Assembly: GCA_022703175.1 (NCBI GenBank)
Contig: JAKLEG010000002.1
Span: 1 to 47,268 of the forward strand
Direction of reading: 5' to 3'
DNA from: Myxococcota bacterium
GTDB taxonomy: Bacteria; Myxococcota; XYA12-FULL-58-9
Length of the DNA stretch: 47,268 nucleotides
Positions 1 through 8,273 of the stretch are shown one piece after another (within the stretch, counting starts at the first letter, position 1; each line of letters starts with the position of its first letter). The position numbers and the translations under genes were made by a program. The notes under the pieces were generated by a model that was given only the letters and a program-made list of their open reading frames with translations, had not been told where the DNA came from and made no database searches.

Positions 1-1496
1 TCGCTGATGGCGCCCACCATGAAACCTGCAGCACCCGGCCCCGCGGCGAATGGCAGGCCCAAGCGTTCGTTCCAATCGGCGCCAAAGCGCGCGGTGAGAT
101 GCTCATCCAAGAGCTTGTAACGCTCGCTCTCAAGTCGGCCATCAAATTGCAACGCCGCCACGACCACCTGGAAGCGCGCGCGATCGGCGGCACCACGTTG
201 ACCGGTGGCTTTGGAGACCTCGATGAAATCGGTGTAGGCGCCAACAGCGGCGCGGTAGTAGCCGCGTTTTTGGTCACCCACGCCTTCCAGATCTTTGTGG
301 TAGTTGAGCTTGAGGCCGCCTTGCAGGCCGTTGTTGAGCGCGCTTGGGTTGATCTGACCGACCAACGCCAAGCGCGAGTCGACGTAGTAGCTGGCGCCCA
401 ATTGGGTGGCGCTGGCTTTCATACGCAACTCGCCTTTATGACCCACGCCTGGGTCTTCCTCAAAGAAGGCGTTGGCTTGCGCCGCCCCCACCACGCCGCG
501 GTCGTTGACCGTGGGGTTGCCGTCCCAGCCGCGCAGTGTGTAGCGCTGGTAACCTGAGATGTTGCCTGGCAAATTTCGGAAGGCATCGAGGGCGGTGTCA
601 GCCTGCAAGGTGTAATGTTTGCCATACTCGAAGGCGTTCCAGCGGCCGGTGGCCGGGTCTTGATAGACCATGTAAGCGTGGAACTCGCGCGGGGTTTGGA
701 AGCTGATTGTTTGCACCTGGTGCTCTTGACCGTTGGGCGAGCCTGGCAGGGTTTGGCTGCCTTGGCGCTGGGCAGTCATGAGCGACGCCAAGATCGCCGA
801 GGTGGCGGTGTGAATGTCGCGACAGACGCCGGCGCGTGACGAGAGTGTTTTGTTGGGCGAATAGGTGTCGGTGCTCAGTGCTTGTTCGCGGGCGTGATCA
901 TAATGAATGCCCGTGGAGGTCTGCGCGATCCACAGCAGGTTGCTGATGATCGCGGCCCGATTGGCAGCGCTGTTGTCGGCGGTAAACGGGCCATACAGCT
1001 CGGCCAACTTGCTGGCTACGACCTCGGCGGTACGCGGTGCGCCGGCGCTGGTTTCGACGATGCGCCTAATGTCGGGGTGAGCCACGGGGCTCGTGTCGCG
1101 ATTGAGCACGCTGTTTGGGTTAGCCACCTGGGCCCGGTCATTCACCACGGCGTTGCGCAGGTTCGCGCCGTTGTCGCGCGCGACGCTCAGGTTGTCCCAA
1201 ACCGACGCGCTCCCGGTGACATTGCCTACGCCCATAGGGTTTAAGATGGAATTGGGGAGGCTTGCGCCTGTGCTAACGCCGAGGGCTCGGGAGCGGGGCA
1301 ATTCCAGATTGAGGGTTTTTGGGGTGGCGTTTGTCGGGGAGGTTGGCGCCGGGGCAGGGTCGACGCCATCTGCGCTGCGATGAGGCGCAGCCAATGGCGT
1401 GGTGGGCTCGGTGCTCTCTTGGGGTGGGGCTACGGGCGACGCTTTTGTTACGGGGAGAGCGGTGCTCGAACTGCCAGGACTTTCAATTTTGCCCAT
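1..1496 (-). CDS. Transglutaminase-like (papain-fold) protein, C-terminus cut off by window edge
   Basis: I read this frame directly from the reverse strand. It starts at ATG 1496-1494 behind a GGGAG box and stays open for 498 codons to base 1. There is no signal peptide. Residues 1-70 are rich in Pro, Ala, Ser and Thr. Around residue 225 is a GVCRD motif followed by a helix. His273 lies in FHAYMVY and Glu290 in WNAFEYG. This Cys, then His plus strand, then acidic residue pattern is that of the transglutaminase-like superfamily, whose members are transglutaminases, peptidases or inactive folds. After about residue 360 the sequence alternates in a beta-like way (GASYYVDSRLALVGQI) and resembles no family I know. 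It is divergent from the gene at 1671. The fold call is moderately sure; the substrate is unknown. Confidence 0.6.
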   Translation of the reverse strand, partial: MGKIESPGSSSTALPVTKASPVAPPQESTEPTTPLAAPHRSADGVDPAPAPTSPTNATPKTLNLELPRSRALGVSTGASLPNSILNPMGVGNVTGSASVWDNLSVARDNGANLRNAVVNDRAQVANPNSVLNRDTSPVAHPDIRRIVETSAGAPRTAEVVASKLAELYGPFTADNSAANRAAIISNLLWIAQTSTGIHYDHAREQALSTDTYSPNKTLSSRAGVCRDIHTATSAILASLMTAQRQGSQTLPGSPNGQEHQVQTISFQTPREFHAYMVYQDPATGRWNAFEYGKHYTLQADTALDAFRNLPGNISGYQRYTLRGWDGNPTVNDRGVVGAAQANAFFEEDPGVGHKGELRMKASATQLGASYYVDSRLALVGQINPSALNNGLQGGLKLNYHKDLEGVGDQKRGYYRAAVGAYTDFIEVSKATGQRGAADRARFQVVVAALQFDGRLESERYKLLDEHLTARFGADWNERLGLPFAAGPGAAGFMVGAIS

Positions 1497-1614
1497 CTTA
1501 TTTATTGCTCCCGAACATCAAACGACGACAAGCAACGTAGCACAACATTTCGACGGCTGACGAGAGGGTGCTTGGCGACTGTTCGGTGGACATTCGGATC
1601 GCCGTCAGGCAAAG

Positions 1615-1630
1615 TGGGGAAGCGCTTGCA
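1615..1630 (+). promoter_or_regulatory. Candidate sigma-54-type promoter for the 1671 gene
   Basis: The stretch TGGGGAAGCGCTTGCA has the invariant GG and GC elements with ten bases between them, plus a perfect TTGCA. Only the CACG part of the -24 consensus is missing. It lies 40 bases upstream of the ATG at 1671. A sigma-70-like -10 (TAGAAT, 1632-1637) overlaps its downstream end but has no good -35. This is a motif match only. Confidence 0.3.
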
Positions 1631-1670
1631 CTAGAATAAGCTGCACAATAGGCAAGACGCAGGAGCCGCC

Positions 1671-3065
1671 ATGGTGAAGCCTATCGATGGCACGGCAATT
1701 ACCTCGGTTAGTACCCTTGCGCCCCGACCGGCAACGTCCGCTGCGCCCGAGGTCGACGCCAAGATTGTGTCCAAGCAGATCAGAGGTCTGCCCGACGAGG
1801 ACACTGTCGTGCGCGCTCGCGCGACGCCGCTACCCACCGCGCAAACGCCTGTCCTCAACACCTCTGCGACCAGTGCGTTGGCCCCGGCGCCGGCCGAAGC
1901 TGGTGCTGCCAAGTCTGGGGTGCAACTGCAAGCGATGTCTGCGGGGGCCACGCAGGCGACGGCAATCGGCGAAGACAAGCTCACCAAGATCTTTGGTGTG
2001 CTCGACAAGTTGTTCAAAAACCAAATCTTCCAAGGCGTGCTGGCGATCTTGGCGTCGATCCCGGGGATCGGCACCGTGGTCAGCGTGGTGGCCGGCTTGC
2101 TGTCGCTCACCAACCTGGTCGAGCGCTGGATGAGCGAGAAGAAGCCACCAGACATGGTGGGCGTGGGCAGTACGCTGCTCTACTTGGGCGGCATGTTCGT
2201 GCCCGGGTTGGGCGCCTTTGGCGGGCTCTTGGGAATGCTGCGCACGCCCTCGGAGGGGGCTGTGGCGCCCCAGAATCCACCGGCCACCAACGTTAGTGCC
2301 AAGGCGCCGTTCGGTGCAGGCGGCGAGGTCGCCGCCGAGGCGATGCTCGACAAACCGTATCGCGACGCGCTCACTGCGGTGCAAGACGGCCTACGTTCGC
2401 CGTCGCGCGCGAGCCAAGATGATTTCTTCAGCCAAAACTTTGAGGTCTTGATCGCTGAACAACGCCGCTTGGCGCAGCTTCCGGCCAGCGCCAGCGAGCC
2501 CGACAAGCAACGAGCCAGCGAGCTGGCCGAGCTGTTCGGCAAGACGTTGCCGCAAGCCGTGCTCAAAGAAGGGGCCTTGGCCGCGTACGGGTTGCGTGAC
2601 GTGGCCGCACTGGCGCCGACGGCGCAGCCGACCCCCGGGCGGTTCGTGGCCGTGGCTCAGCCCAACGACCTGGCGACGCATGCTGCGATGTTGGCCACCC
2701 CTGCGATCGACGCGTCGACCACGTTGGCCGCGGTGCGCGCTTACAACGGTTTGGCCGCTGACGCGGTGCCTGCCGCAGGCACGTGGTTGTACCTGCCGAC
2801 GTCCGAGCAGCTGCAGACCTTCGTGAACAACCAAAACCACGCGCAGATGGCCTCGCAAAACGGGTTGCAGCTGCGCAAAGGCCTCGATCTCTTCGCGTTG
2901 GCGCTGCAATTGTCGTCGAGCCCTGACAGCCTCCAGGCGCGCCAGGTGGTGGCCACGTTAGATGGCATGAAGCCAGCGCCGGTGGTGTACGACGGTAGCT
3001 CCGAGGCAGGGAACGGCAAGGAGGTCGTCGTGCCTCCGGCGCTTGCGGCGATTCCTGCTACGTAG
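1671..3065 (+). CDS. Unknown protein with two hydrophobic hairpins and a LysM-like segment
   Basis: A 464-residue protein, start supported by AGGAG at 1661-1665. Residues 1-100 are Ala/Pro/Thr-rich and lack a signal peptide. Residues about 105-150 and 163-192 are strongly hydrophobic and glycine-rich (AILASIPGIGTVVSVVAGLL; LLYLGGMFVPGLGAFGGLLG) and could insert in a membrane as helical hairpins. Residues about 317-366 resemble a degenerate LysM repeat, ending RAYNGL then GTWLYLP, the usual LysM finish. A helical C-terminus follows. Four bases separate it from the next gene, so the two are probably co-transcribed. I do not recognise the whole protein. A membrane-active or peptidoglycan-associated role is only an inference from these segments. 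Confidence 0.75.
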   Translation: MVKPIDGTAITSVSTLAPRPATSAAPEVDAKIVSKQIRGLPDEDTVVRARATPLPTAQTPVLNTSATSALAPAPAEAGAAKSGVQLQAMSAGATQATAIGEDKLTKIFGVLDKLFKNQIFQGVLAILASIPGIGTVVSVVAGLLSLTNLVERWMSEKKPPDMVGVGSTLLYLGGMFVPGLGAFGGLLGMLRTPSEGAVAPQNPPATNVSAKAPFGAGGEVAAEAMLDKPYRDALTAVQDGLRSPSRASQDDFFSQNFEVLIAEQRRLAQLPASASEPDKQRASELAELFGKTLPQAVLKEGALAAYGLRDVAALAPTAQPTPGRFVAVAQPNDLATHAAMLATPAIDASTTLAAVRAYNGLAADAVPAAGTWLYLPTSEQLQTFVNNQNHAQMASQNGLQLRKGLDLFALALQLSSSPDSLQARQVVATLDGMKPAPVVYDGSSEAGNGKEVVVPPALAAIPAT

Positions 3066-3069
3066 GCCG

Positions 3070-3582
3070 ATGACTGCGTCCGCGAGCAATCCGTTTGCCG
3101 GCCTTGGCACACCGCCCGCGAGCGGCGATCCCGAGGGTCAGCTCCACTATCTGCGTCGTGTCGTAGATGCGTTTCATCAAACGGGCAATCCGCGCCTGAA
3201 GACCTTGCGTCAACGGCTCGACCAAGCGCTGTTGGAGCTCGCGCGGGGGGCTGAGCGCGGCGCTGACCCCGACGTGTTAGCGCGCGGTTTTGCCGCGAAC
3301 GTGAATCAGTTGCAGCTGCAGACGTTCGATCTGCTCACCACCGTGGTGAACCAGGCGCGCGCCACGCTGCGCGTGAAGCTCACGCAACCGCTGCCACCGC
3401 GCGAGCGCGCCGAGCAGGAGAAGTTGCAGAAAGCGCTCGGGGCGTTTTCGCAAGGCCTGCGCAAGACTTTGGCGGCGGCGCGCAAACCGGATGACGCAGC
3501 CCGCGACGAGGCCAATCGCCTGTTAACCGAGGCCGGGCAGTTGATGGAAGACGCCGGGCAGGAGTTGTCGCGTCACGGTTGA
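3070..3582 (+). CDS. Small helical protein of unknown function
   Basis: A 170-residue protein. I start it at ATG 3070, four bases after the stop of the preceding gene; an upstream in-frame ATG would overlap that gene. Apart from a short Gly/Pro-rich start it is predicted mostly helical, with charged amphipathic stretches (RLKTLRQRLDQALLELA; EQEKLQKALGAFSQGLRKTL) that suggest a coiled coil or helical bundle. There is no signal peptide or membrane segment. Tight linkage suggests it is a chaperone, partner or immunity-like companion of the 1671 product, but nothing proves this. Its last 10 bases overlap the end of the convergent nth gene. Confidence 0.7.
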   Translation: MTASASNPFAGLGTPPASGDPEGQLHYLRRVVDAFHQTGNPRLKTLRQRLDQALLELARGAERGADPDVLARGFAANVNQLQLQTFDLLTTVVNQARATLRVKLTQPLPPRERAEQEKLQKALGAFSQGLRKTLAAARKPDDAARDEANRLLTEAGQLMEDAGQELSRHG

Positions 3583-4295
3583 CGTGCGCTACGCCGCTTG
3601 CCGCTCGCACGGTTGGGCGTGTGGGCCCTCTGCGTAGGCTGCGGGCTGGCGTTGGCACCAGCGCTCGGACAGAGGTCGGCGAGGAAGCAGCTGTTGCATT
3701 GTGGGCGCCGCGCGATGCACACCCGGCGGCCGTGCAGAATCAACGCGTGCCCGACAAAGATCCAATCCGCTTGCGGCAGGATGGCCATCAGATCTTGCTC
3801 GATGCGTTTTGGGTCGTCGTTTTGTGATAGCCCCAATAGCTGCGACAAACGCATCACGTGGGTGTCGACCACCACACCGACGGCGATTCCCCACACGCTT
3901 CCCAATACCACGTTTGCAGTTTTTCGAGCCACGCCCGGCAGCGTCAGGAGTTCCTCCATCGTGCGCGGCACCTGGTTGCCAAACCGGCTCACCAGCGCCT
4001 GGCTCATCCCCAACAATGACTTGGCCTTGTTGCGGAAGAAGCCGGTGGAGTGGATGAGCGTTTCCAGATCGCTGATAGGGGCCTGGGCCATCGTTTGCGG
4101 CGTTGGGTACTTGGCGAACAACGCGGGCGTGACCTGGTTAACGCGCTCATCGGTGCATTGCGCCGACAGGATGGTGGCGGCCAGCAGTTGAAAGGCATCG
4201 GCGTGGTCGAGCTCGACCTTGGCGCCTTGGTAGTGCGCCTTCAGCCGGCGAATCAGCTCGGTGCGGGCTTCGGGGCTAAGTTTTTGCAAAGGCAT
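3573..4295 (-). CDS. nth: Endonuclease III (DNA glycosylase/AP lyase)
   Basis: A 240-residue base-excision repair enzyme that removes oxidised pyrimidines and nicks at the abasic site. The helix-hairpin-helix with the catalytic lysine is clear (LPGVARKTANVVL), and the catalytic aspartate follows in VVDTHV. Near the C-terminus the cysteine spacing C-X6-C-X2-C-X5-C binds the 4Fe-4S cluster. About 30 extra residues after the cluster are basic and low in complexity, making the protein longer than the usual 210-220. No strong ribosome site precedes ATG 4295. Its 3' end overlaps the convergent unknown gene by 10 bases. The family call is secure. Confidence 0.96.
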   Translation of the reverse strand: MPLQKLSPEARTELIRRLKAHYQGAKVELDHADAFQLLAATILSAQCTDERVNQVTPALFAKYPTPQTMAQAPISDLETLIHSTGFFRNKAKSLLGMSQALVSRFGNQVPRTMEELLTLPGVARKTANVVLGSVWGIAVGVVVDTHVMRLSQLLGLSQNDDPKRIEQDLMAILPQADWIFVGHALILHGRRVCIARRPQCNSCFLADLCPSAGANASPQPTQRAHTPNRASGKRRSARQP

Positions 4296-4349
4296 CGCGA
4301 CAAAGTAAGGAAGAATGGGCGGGTTGGCTACTGTTTCGTGGCGAAGGCG

Positions 4350-5927
4350 CTACGGCAGACGATAGACGTAGATGTCATCCTTCTCGTCGTTGTCGCGTGC
4401 GTCTTCCCAAACAAGCGTTTTTTCGTGAATGTCAGCGTAGATTTGCGCCATCGGAATGCTGGTGATGAGCGTTTCGATTTCGGTCGCGAAATCGTACAGG
4501 TGCACGTCGTAGGTGCCGTTCAGGTAGTCATCCCAAACCAGTCGGTCACCCCAGATCGCGAGGTTGTCGGCCTCAGAGGTCGGCACATCGAGGCGTTGTT
4601 CGCCGCTGTCGTCGTGGGTGCCGAACAGGCCATCGGCGCCCAGGTCGTAATAATAGATGTCCCAACCCGTGCCCCGGTCATCGCGCCAAACGATGCGGGT
4701 GTCGAACACCACGGGTGATTCTTGGTCATCTGGATCGGTGGTGATTTGGATTGGACCCAAATCGTCGGCGGTGCCAAACCGGGCATCGGGGCCGGAGTCA
4801 TAAAGGTAGATATCGCCATCGAAGCTCGCGGCTTCGCTGTTGCGATGCCACACCACACGAGCGCGCCCTGTCAAACGGTCGACCCAAAGGCTGGGTGCTG
4901 ACTCTTCGTGGCTATCGGTCGATATCGTGAATTCGCCGACATCGTCTGCAGTGCCAGCGACGCCATCTGGGCCGAGATCGAACCCAAAGATGTCGCCGTT
5001 GATGCTGAGGCCATCGCCATTGCGATCATCCCGCCAGACAATCATCGAGCCAAAAAAGTCTGCGAGGTATTCGTCGGTGTCGCGCGGGGTTATCCGCAGC
5101 TGTTCGCCGCCGATGCTGTTGGCCATGTAGAGGTCACGCGTGGCGTCATCATCGGACAAGAAACGAATATTCTCGAACACCACACGCCCTTCGACAATGC
5201 CGGCCGCCGAACGTGAGGTCATGCCATCGGTTAGTTGGGTGACTTCTAGCGTGTTCAGGTCAAACGCGAAGCTCTTGTCTTTCTTCTCGTCGCCATCGAA
5301 CATCGAGTAAACCACGGTGTCACCGAACACACTCGGGCGGTAATAGTGCATTTCTACGTCGTGGGTTAGCTGCATGCCTCCAACGATGTCCACGAAGTAG
5401 GGGACGGTGCTGGGGTTGTTGACCGGGCTCGTTGTGGTGCAGTCGCCGTTTGCGACCTGGAAGTAGTAGTAGATGCCGGCATACGACAAGGTGGCGTCAC
5501 TCAGGTCGGCGGTGAATTGCTGGCCGGTGTGGGTCATCGTGATCGCGGCGAAGTCTGTGCCGGGGTTGGCCAAGCGGTAGTACAGCGTGGCGTTGTCGCT
5601 GCCAGCGATGGTGGCGCGCAACAGCGGAGTTTCCAGCGTCAGGTAGGGTGGCACCGTGTGTGCGATGGTGATACCGCACCCCGAACCATCGCCCGGCGGC
5701 AAGTTGTTGTCACCACCTTGATCGAGGTCGCCATTGACCTCGCTATCGCCGGCCTGCTGTTGGCCATCGCCTAAGGGTAAGGGTACGTCGCTGTCTCCAT
5801 GTACCAGCGTCGTGTCGGCGCCGCTGTTGTCATCGCTCTGGGGCGCATTTCTTAGATTAGACTGGTTACAAGCCACGCAGAGGCCAGCGATGGCCACGGC
5901 AAAACCACGGCAAACACGGTATTTCAT
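4350..5927 (-). CDS. Secreted beta-propeller lipoprotein with DG-GT-DD repeats
   Basis: A 525-residue protein, start supported by GAGGGG upstream. A short signal peptide ends in a lipobox-like LCVAC, so it is probably a lipoprotein. Residues about 25-75 are a Ser/Asp/Gly linker. The remainder has TolB/PD40-like propeller blades: strands ending in VVWRDDR, IVWRDDR, LVWDDY and LVWEDAR, each followed by DIY-YDLG. Three blades carry an insert of the form LGPDGVAGTADD / SGPDARFGTADD / LGADGLFGTHDD, which is acidic and may bind calcium. No catalytic motif is seen. Such proteins are common envelope components in Myxococcota. Specific function unknown. Confidence 0.85.
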   Translation of the reverse strand: MKYRVCRGFAVAIAGLCVACNQSNLRNAPQSDDNSGADTTLVHGDSDVPLPLGDGQQQAGDSEVNGDLDQGGDNNLPPGDGSGCGITIAHTVPPYLTLETPLLRATIAGSDNATLYYRLANPGTDFAAITMTHTGQQFTADLSDATLSYAGIYYYFQVANGDCTTTSPVNNPSTVPYFVDIVGGMQLTHDVEMHYYRPSVFGDTVVYSMFDGDEKKDKSFAFDLNTLEVTQLTDGMTSRSAAGIVEGRVVFENIRFLSDDDATRDLYMANSIGGEQLRITPRDTDEYLADFFGSMIVWRDDRNGDGLSINGDIFGFDLGPDGVAGTADDVGEFTISTDSHEESAPSLWVDRLTGRARVVWHRNSEAASFDGDIYLYDSGPDARFGTADDLGPIQITTDPDDQESPVVFDTRIVWRDDRGTGWDIYYYDLGADGLFGTHDDSGEQRLDVPTSEADNLAIWGDRLVWDDYLNGTYDVHLYDFATEIETLITSIPMAQIYADIHEKTLVWEDARDNDEKDDIYVYRLP

Positions 5928-5977
5928 GGTCCCCTCACGTCAAGGTCGGGACCTTGTGAACGTTTGCGCCGCGTTCG

Positions 5978-6457
5978 TCAAGGGCGCGCGCTTCTCGGGG
6001 GACCAGCGGCTGGGCATAACAGCATCTGTACGGCGGTCACCAGGTCTTCGATGTCGAACGGCTTGTCGAAGGTGCCGATGGCTTTGAGCGCTTGAGCCTG
6101 TTGATGCGTCGACGCATCGCCATACGCGGTCATGAAGATCACCGGCACATCGATCTGCAGTGCACGTAGCCCTTCGACGATCTCCAGGCCAGTGAGCCCG
6201 GGCACGCGCACGTCTGAGATGATCAAGTCCACTGGGCGCGGCGAGTTCGTGAAAGTATTTAAGCCAGAGACGAAGGCGTAGCCGCTCGCGCATTCGGTGA
6301 CGACGAAACCGGCACGGCGCAGGTGCGCGCCGACCAGCTTGCGAAACTCGGCATCATCTTCGATGAGCAAGAGATGGCGCGGCTGTGCGTCCTGGGCGGG
6401 AGACGGGGTGTCGGCTTGCGAGTTAGCGGTGAATGGCTCGGTGGGATGCGGATTCAT
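5978..6457 (-). CDS. Receiver-only response regulator
   Basis: I start it at ATG 6457, preceded by GGAG and overlapping the kinase stop as ATGA, giving 159 residues; longer starts lie inside the kinase gene. After about 30 variable residues comes a CheY-like receiver domain: acidic pair in LLIEDD, phospho-acceptor Asp in IISDVRVPG, Thr in FMTAYG and Lys in FDKPF. It ends soon after alpha-5, so there is no DNA-binding or enzymatic output domain. The overlap makes the upstream kinase its evident partner. Output must go through protein contact or a further relay. Confidence 0.93.
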   Translation of the reverse strand: MNPHPTEPFTANSQADTPSPAQDAQPRHLLLIEDDAEFRKLVGAHLRRAGFVVTECASGYAFVSGLNTFTNSPRPVDLIISDVRVPGLTGLEIVEGLRALQIDVPVIFMTAYGDASTHQQAQALKAIGTFDKPFDIEDLVTAVQMLLCPAAGPPRSARP

Positions 6458-7923
6458 AGATGGGAGCTCCTTGGTGTAGGTGTGGCAGGTACAAAGAAGG
6501 CGAAGCGGCTGCCTTGGCCGAGCACGCTTGTGACTACAAACCAACCGTCGTTTTCGCGCAGGATGCTGTAGGCGATCGACAGGCCGAGGCCGGTGCCGAG
6601 CCCGACATCTTTGGTGGTGAAGAAAGGCTCAAAGATGCGCTGCAGCTGCAGAGGGTCGATGCCAACCCCTTCATCTTCAACAGCGATCTCGATGTAATCG
6701 CCGATGCTGCCGCCCAGATCGAGCGGTGGCGTGACACGCAACGGTCGCGCGCCGATTTGAATGCGGCCACCGTGGGGCATGGCCTGTACGGCGTTCATGA
6801 TGAGGTTGGTTAACACCTGGGTGATTTGGTCGCGATTCACCCAGGCGAACAGCGGTGCATCGGGGGCGATGATCTTAAGCGTTGCAGAACCTTTGGTGGC
6901 GAAGCTTGTGAGCAAGTGCTCGGCTTGCGTGAGCAGCTGACGCACCTCAGTGGGGCCCTTTTCCGACGGGTGGCGGCGCGCGAAGTCCAACACCTGCCGA
7001 ATCAGGCGATTGATCCGAGACGCCTGCTCGTCAATGATGCGCGCGCTCTCTTGGACGCGCGGATCGTCGGGGAAGTCGTTGAGCAACCATTTCGCACGCC
7101 CACCAATCACGTTGAGCGGCGTGCCAATTTCGTGGGCTAAGCCGGAAGCCAATGTGCCGACTGTTTTCAAGCGGTCGGCGTGCCGGAGTTGCTCCACCAT
7201 GGAGACGCGCGCCATCGCTTCGGCGACGAGCTGGGTTTTAGCGTTGGCGATCTGCTCGGCCATCGTGTTCATCGCGTTCGCCAGCACGCCAATTTCGTCG
7301 CGTTGGCGCAAGACGATGCGCCGGTCAGTTTCACCCGCACCAATGGCGGCGGCGAAGTTCACCAGGGCCGGGATCGGCCGGCCAATCAGGCGCGTACCGA
7401 CGCCAAAGGCGGCCAACATCGATAGCAACGTCATCAGCACGGCGGTGCCAGCCAGCGTCAGCAGCGTCGTGTGGCGATAGACATCGCGATCGGCCAACGA
7501 TTCACGTAGCTCTAGCGCGGTGGTCCCCGTTGGGTCCACGTGCAGCGGTACGTAAAGGTAGAGGTACCCCCCTTGCTGGACGGCCAAGTGCCGCGAGGTC
7601 TCGTCATCATGAAACGTGGCCAAATCGCCCAGCGCCAGCGTGGGGAAGGTGCTGTCATTGGGCTTGGCCCGCAGGTTTACCAACCGCACCTCCAGGTTGG
7701 GAGCGTGCTGGTTGATCTCGGCCAACAACTGCTGCGCCTTGGTGGCATCCTCCCAGTTTTGTTCCTCGGCGGCGGCCATCGCTCGGCCGATGAGCCAGTC
7801 GTCTTGCACCATGTCGGCGATCATGACGTCGTCCAACAGGTGGTAAGCCACGCCAGCAAGCCCTACCATCACCACAACGATTGCGGCAGTGATCGCCAAC
7901 GTGAGTTTGATGGTTAGTCGCAT
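6454..7923 (-). CDS. Membrane sensor histidine kinase
   Basis: A 489-residue kinase. TM1 spans about residues 8-30 and TM2 about 151-176, with a periplasmic sensor of roughly 120 residues between them. A HAMP linker follows (about 177-230), then HisKA with the phospho-acceptor His264 in GLAHEIGTPLN. The HATPase has its N box at LIMNAVQAM, and G boxes at DEGVGIDP and GLGTGLGLSI. The HEIGTPLN motif marks the NtrB/ZraS-like subgroup that usually pairs with an AAA+ activator, but here the partner is a stand-alone receiver. The periplasmic region fits no sensor family I recognise. Translationally coupled to the response regulator. Confidence 0.95.
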   Translation of the reverse strand: MRLTIKLTLAITAAIVVVMVGLAGVAYHLLDDVMIADMVQDDWLIGRAMAAAEEQNWEDATKAQQLLAEINQHAPNLEVRLVNLRAKPNDSTFPTLALGDLATFHDDETSRHLAVQQGGYLYLYVPLHVDPTGTTALELRESLADRDVYRHTTLLTLAGTAVLMTLLSMLAAFGVGTRLIGRPIPALVNFAAAIGAGETDRRIVLRQRDEIGVLANAMNTMAEQIANAKTQLVAEAMARVSMVEQLRHADRLKTVGTLASGLAHEIGTPLNVIGGRAKWLLNDFPDDPRVQESARIIDEQASRINRLIRQVLDFARRHPSEKGPTEVRQLLTQAEHLLTSFATKGSATLKIIAPDAPLFAWVNRDQITQVLTNLIMNAVQAMPHGGRIQIGARPLRVTPPLDLGGSIGDYIEIAVEDEGVGIDPLQLQRIFEPFFTTKDVGLGTGLGLSIAYSILRENDGWFVVTSVLGQGSRFAFFVPATPTPRSSHL

Positions 7924-8093
7924 CGGCGCCTTGTCATGTTGCTACAACCCATCACTTGGGCGCTCTGTTCCGGGGCAGCACAACTTCGCCAGTGGTGCTT
8001 CGCTTAACGGCTGGCCTGAGGCCATCGCAGGTATTACTGCTTGCTTGAAAACAGTAGGAATATCAGCGTGTTACTGGAGCAGCCATCCCGAGG

Positions 8094-8267
8094 CTACGAC
8101 CGACGTTGCCGTTGGCCCAACAAGCGATAGCACGTGGCAGCCGCGATAAAGATGATCACCGGTGGCGCGCTGCCAAACCACATGGCCGAGCAGTACTGAC
8201 CGGTCGTGACACCGTACCAGATGACATAGACAAGAATACCGATGGCCGCGGAGATGAGTAGGCGCAT
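8094..8267 (-). CDS. 57-residue membrane protein
   Basis: This small frame begins at ATG 8267, seven bases after the stop of the MltG gene, and ends in TAG at 8094. The product opens with MRLLISAAIGILVYVIWYGV and has a second hydrophobic stretch (PPVIIFIAAATCY), giving two short helices, then a basic tail (GQRQRRS). A GAAG upstream could act as a weak ribosome site. The hydrophobic pattern, positive-inside tail and position suggest a real gene coupled to mltG. No family recognised. Confidence 0.5.
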   Translation of the reverse strand: MRLLISAAIGILVYVIWYGVTTGQYCSAMWFGSAPPVIIFIAAATCYRLLGQRQRRS

Positions 8268-8273
8268 GACACG

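Noticed and set aside
99-1244. Three forward-strand open frames of 74-152 codons at the left edge
   Set aside because: They are codon-aligned opposites of the reverse-strand transglutaminase-like gene, which has a ribosome site, sensible protein motifs and an uninterrupted 498 codons.
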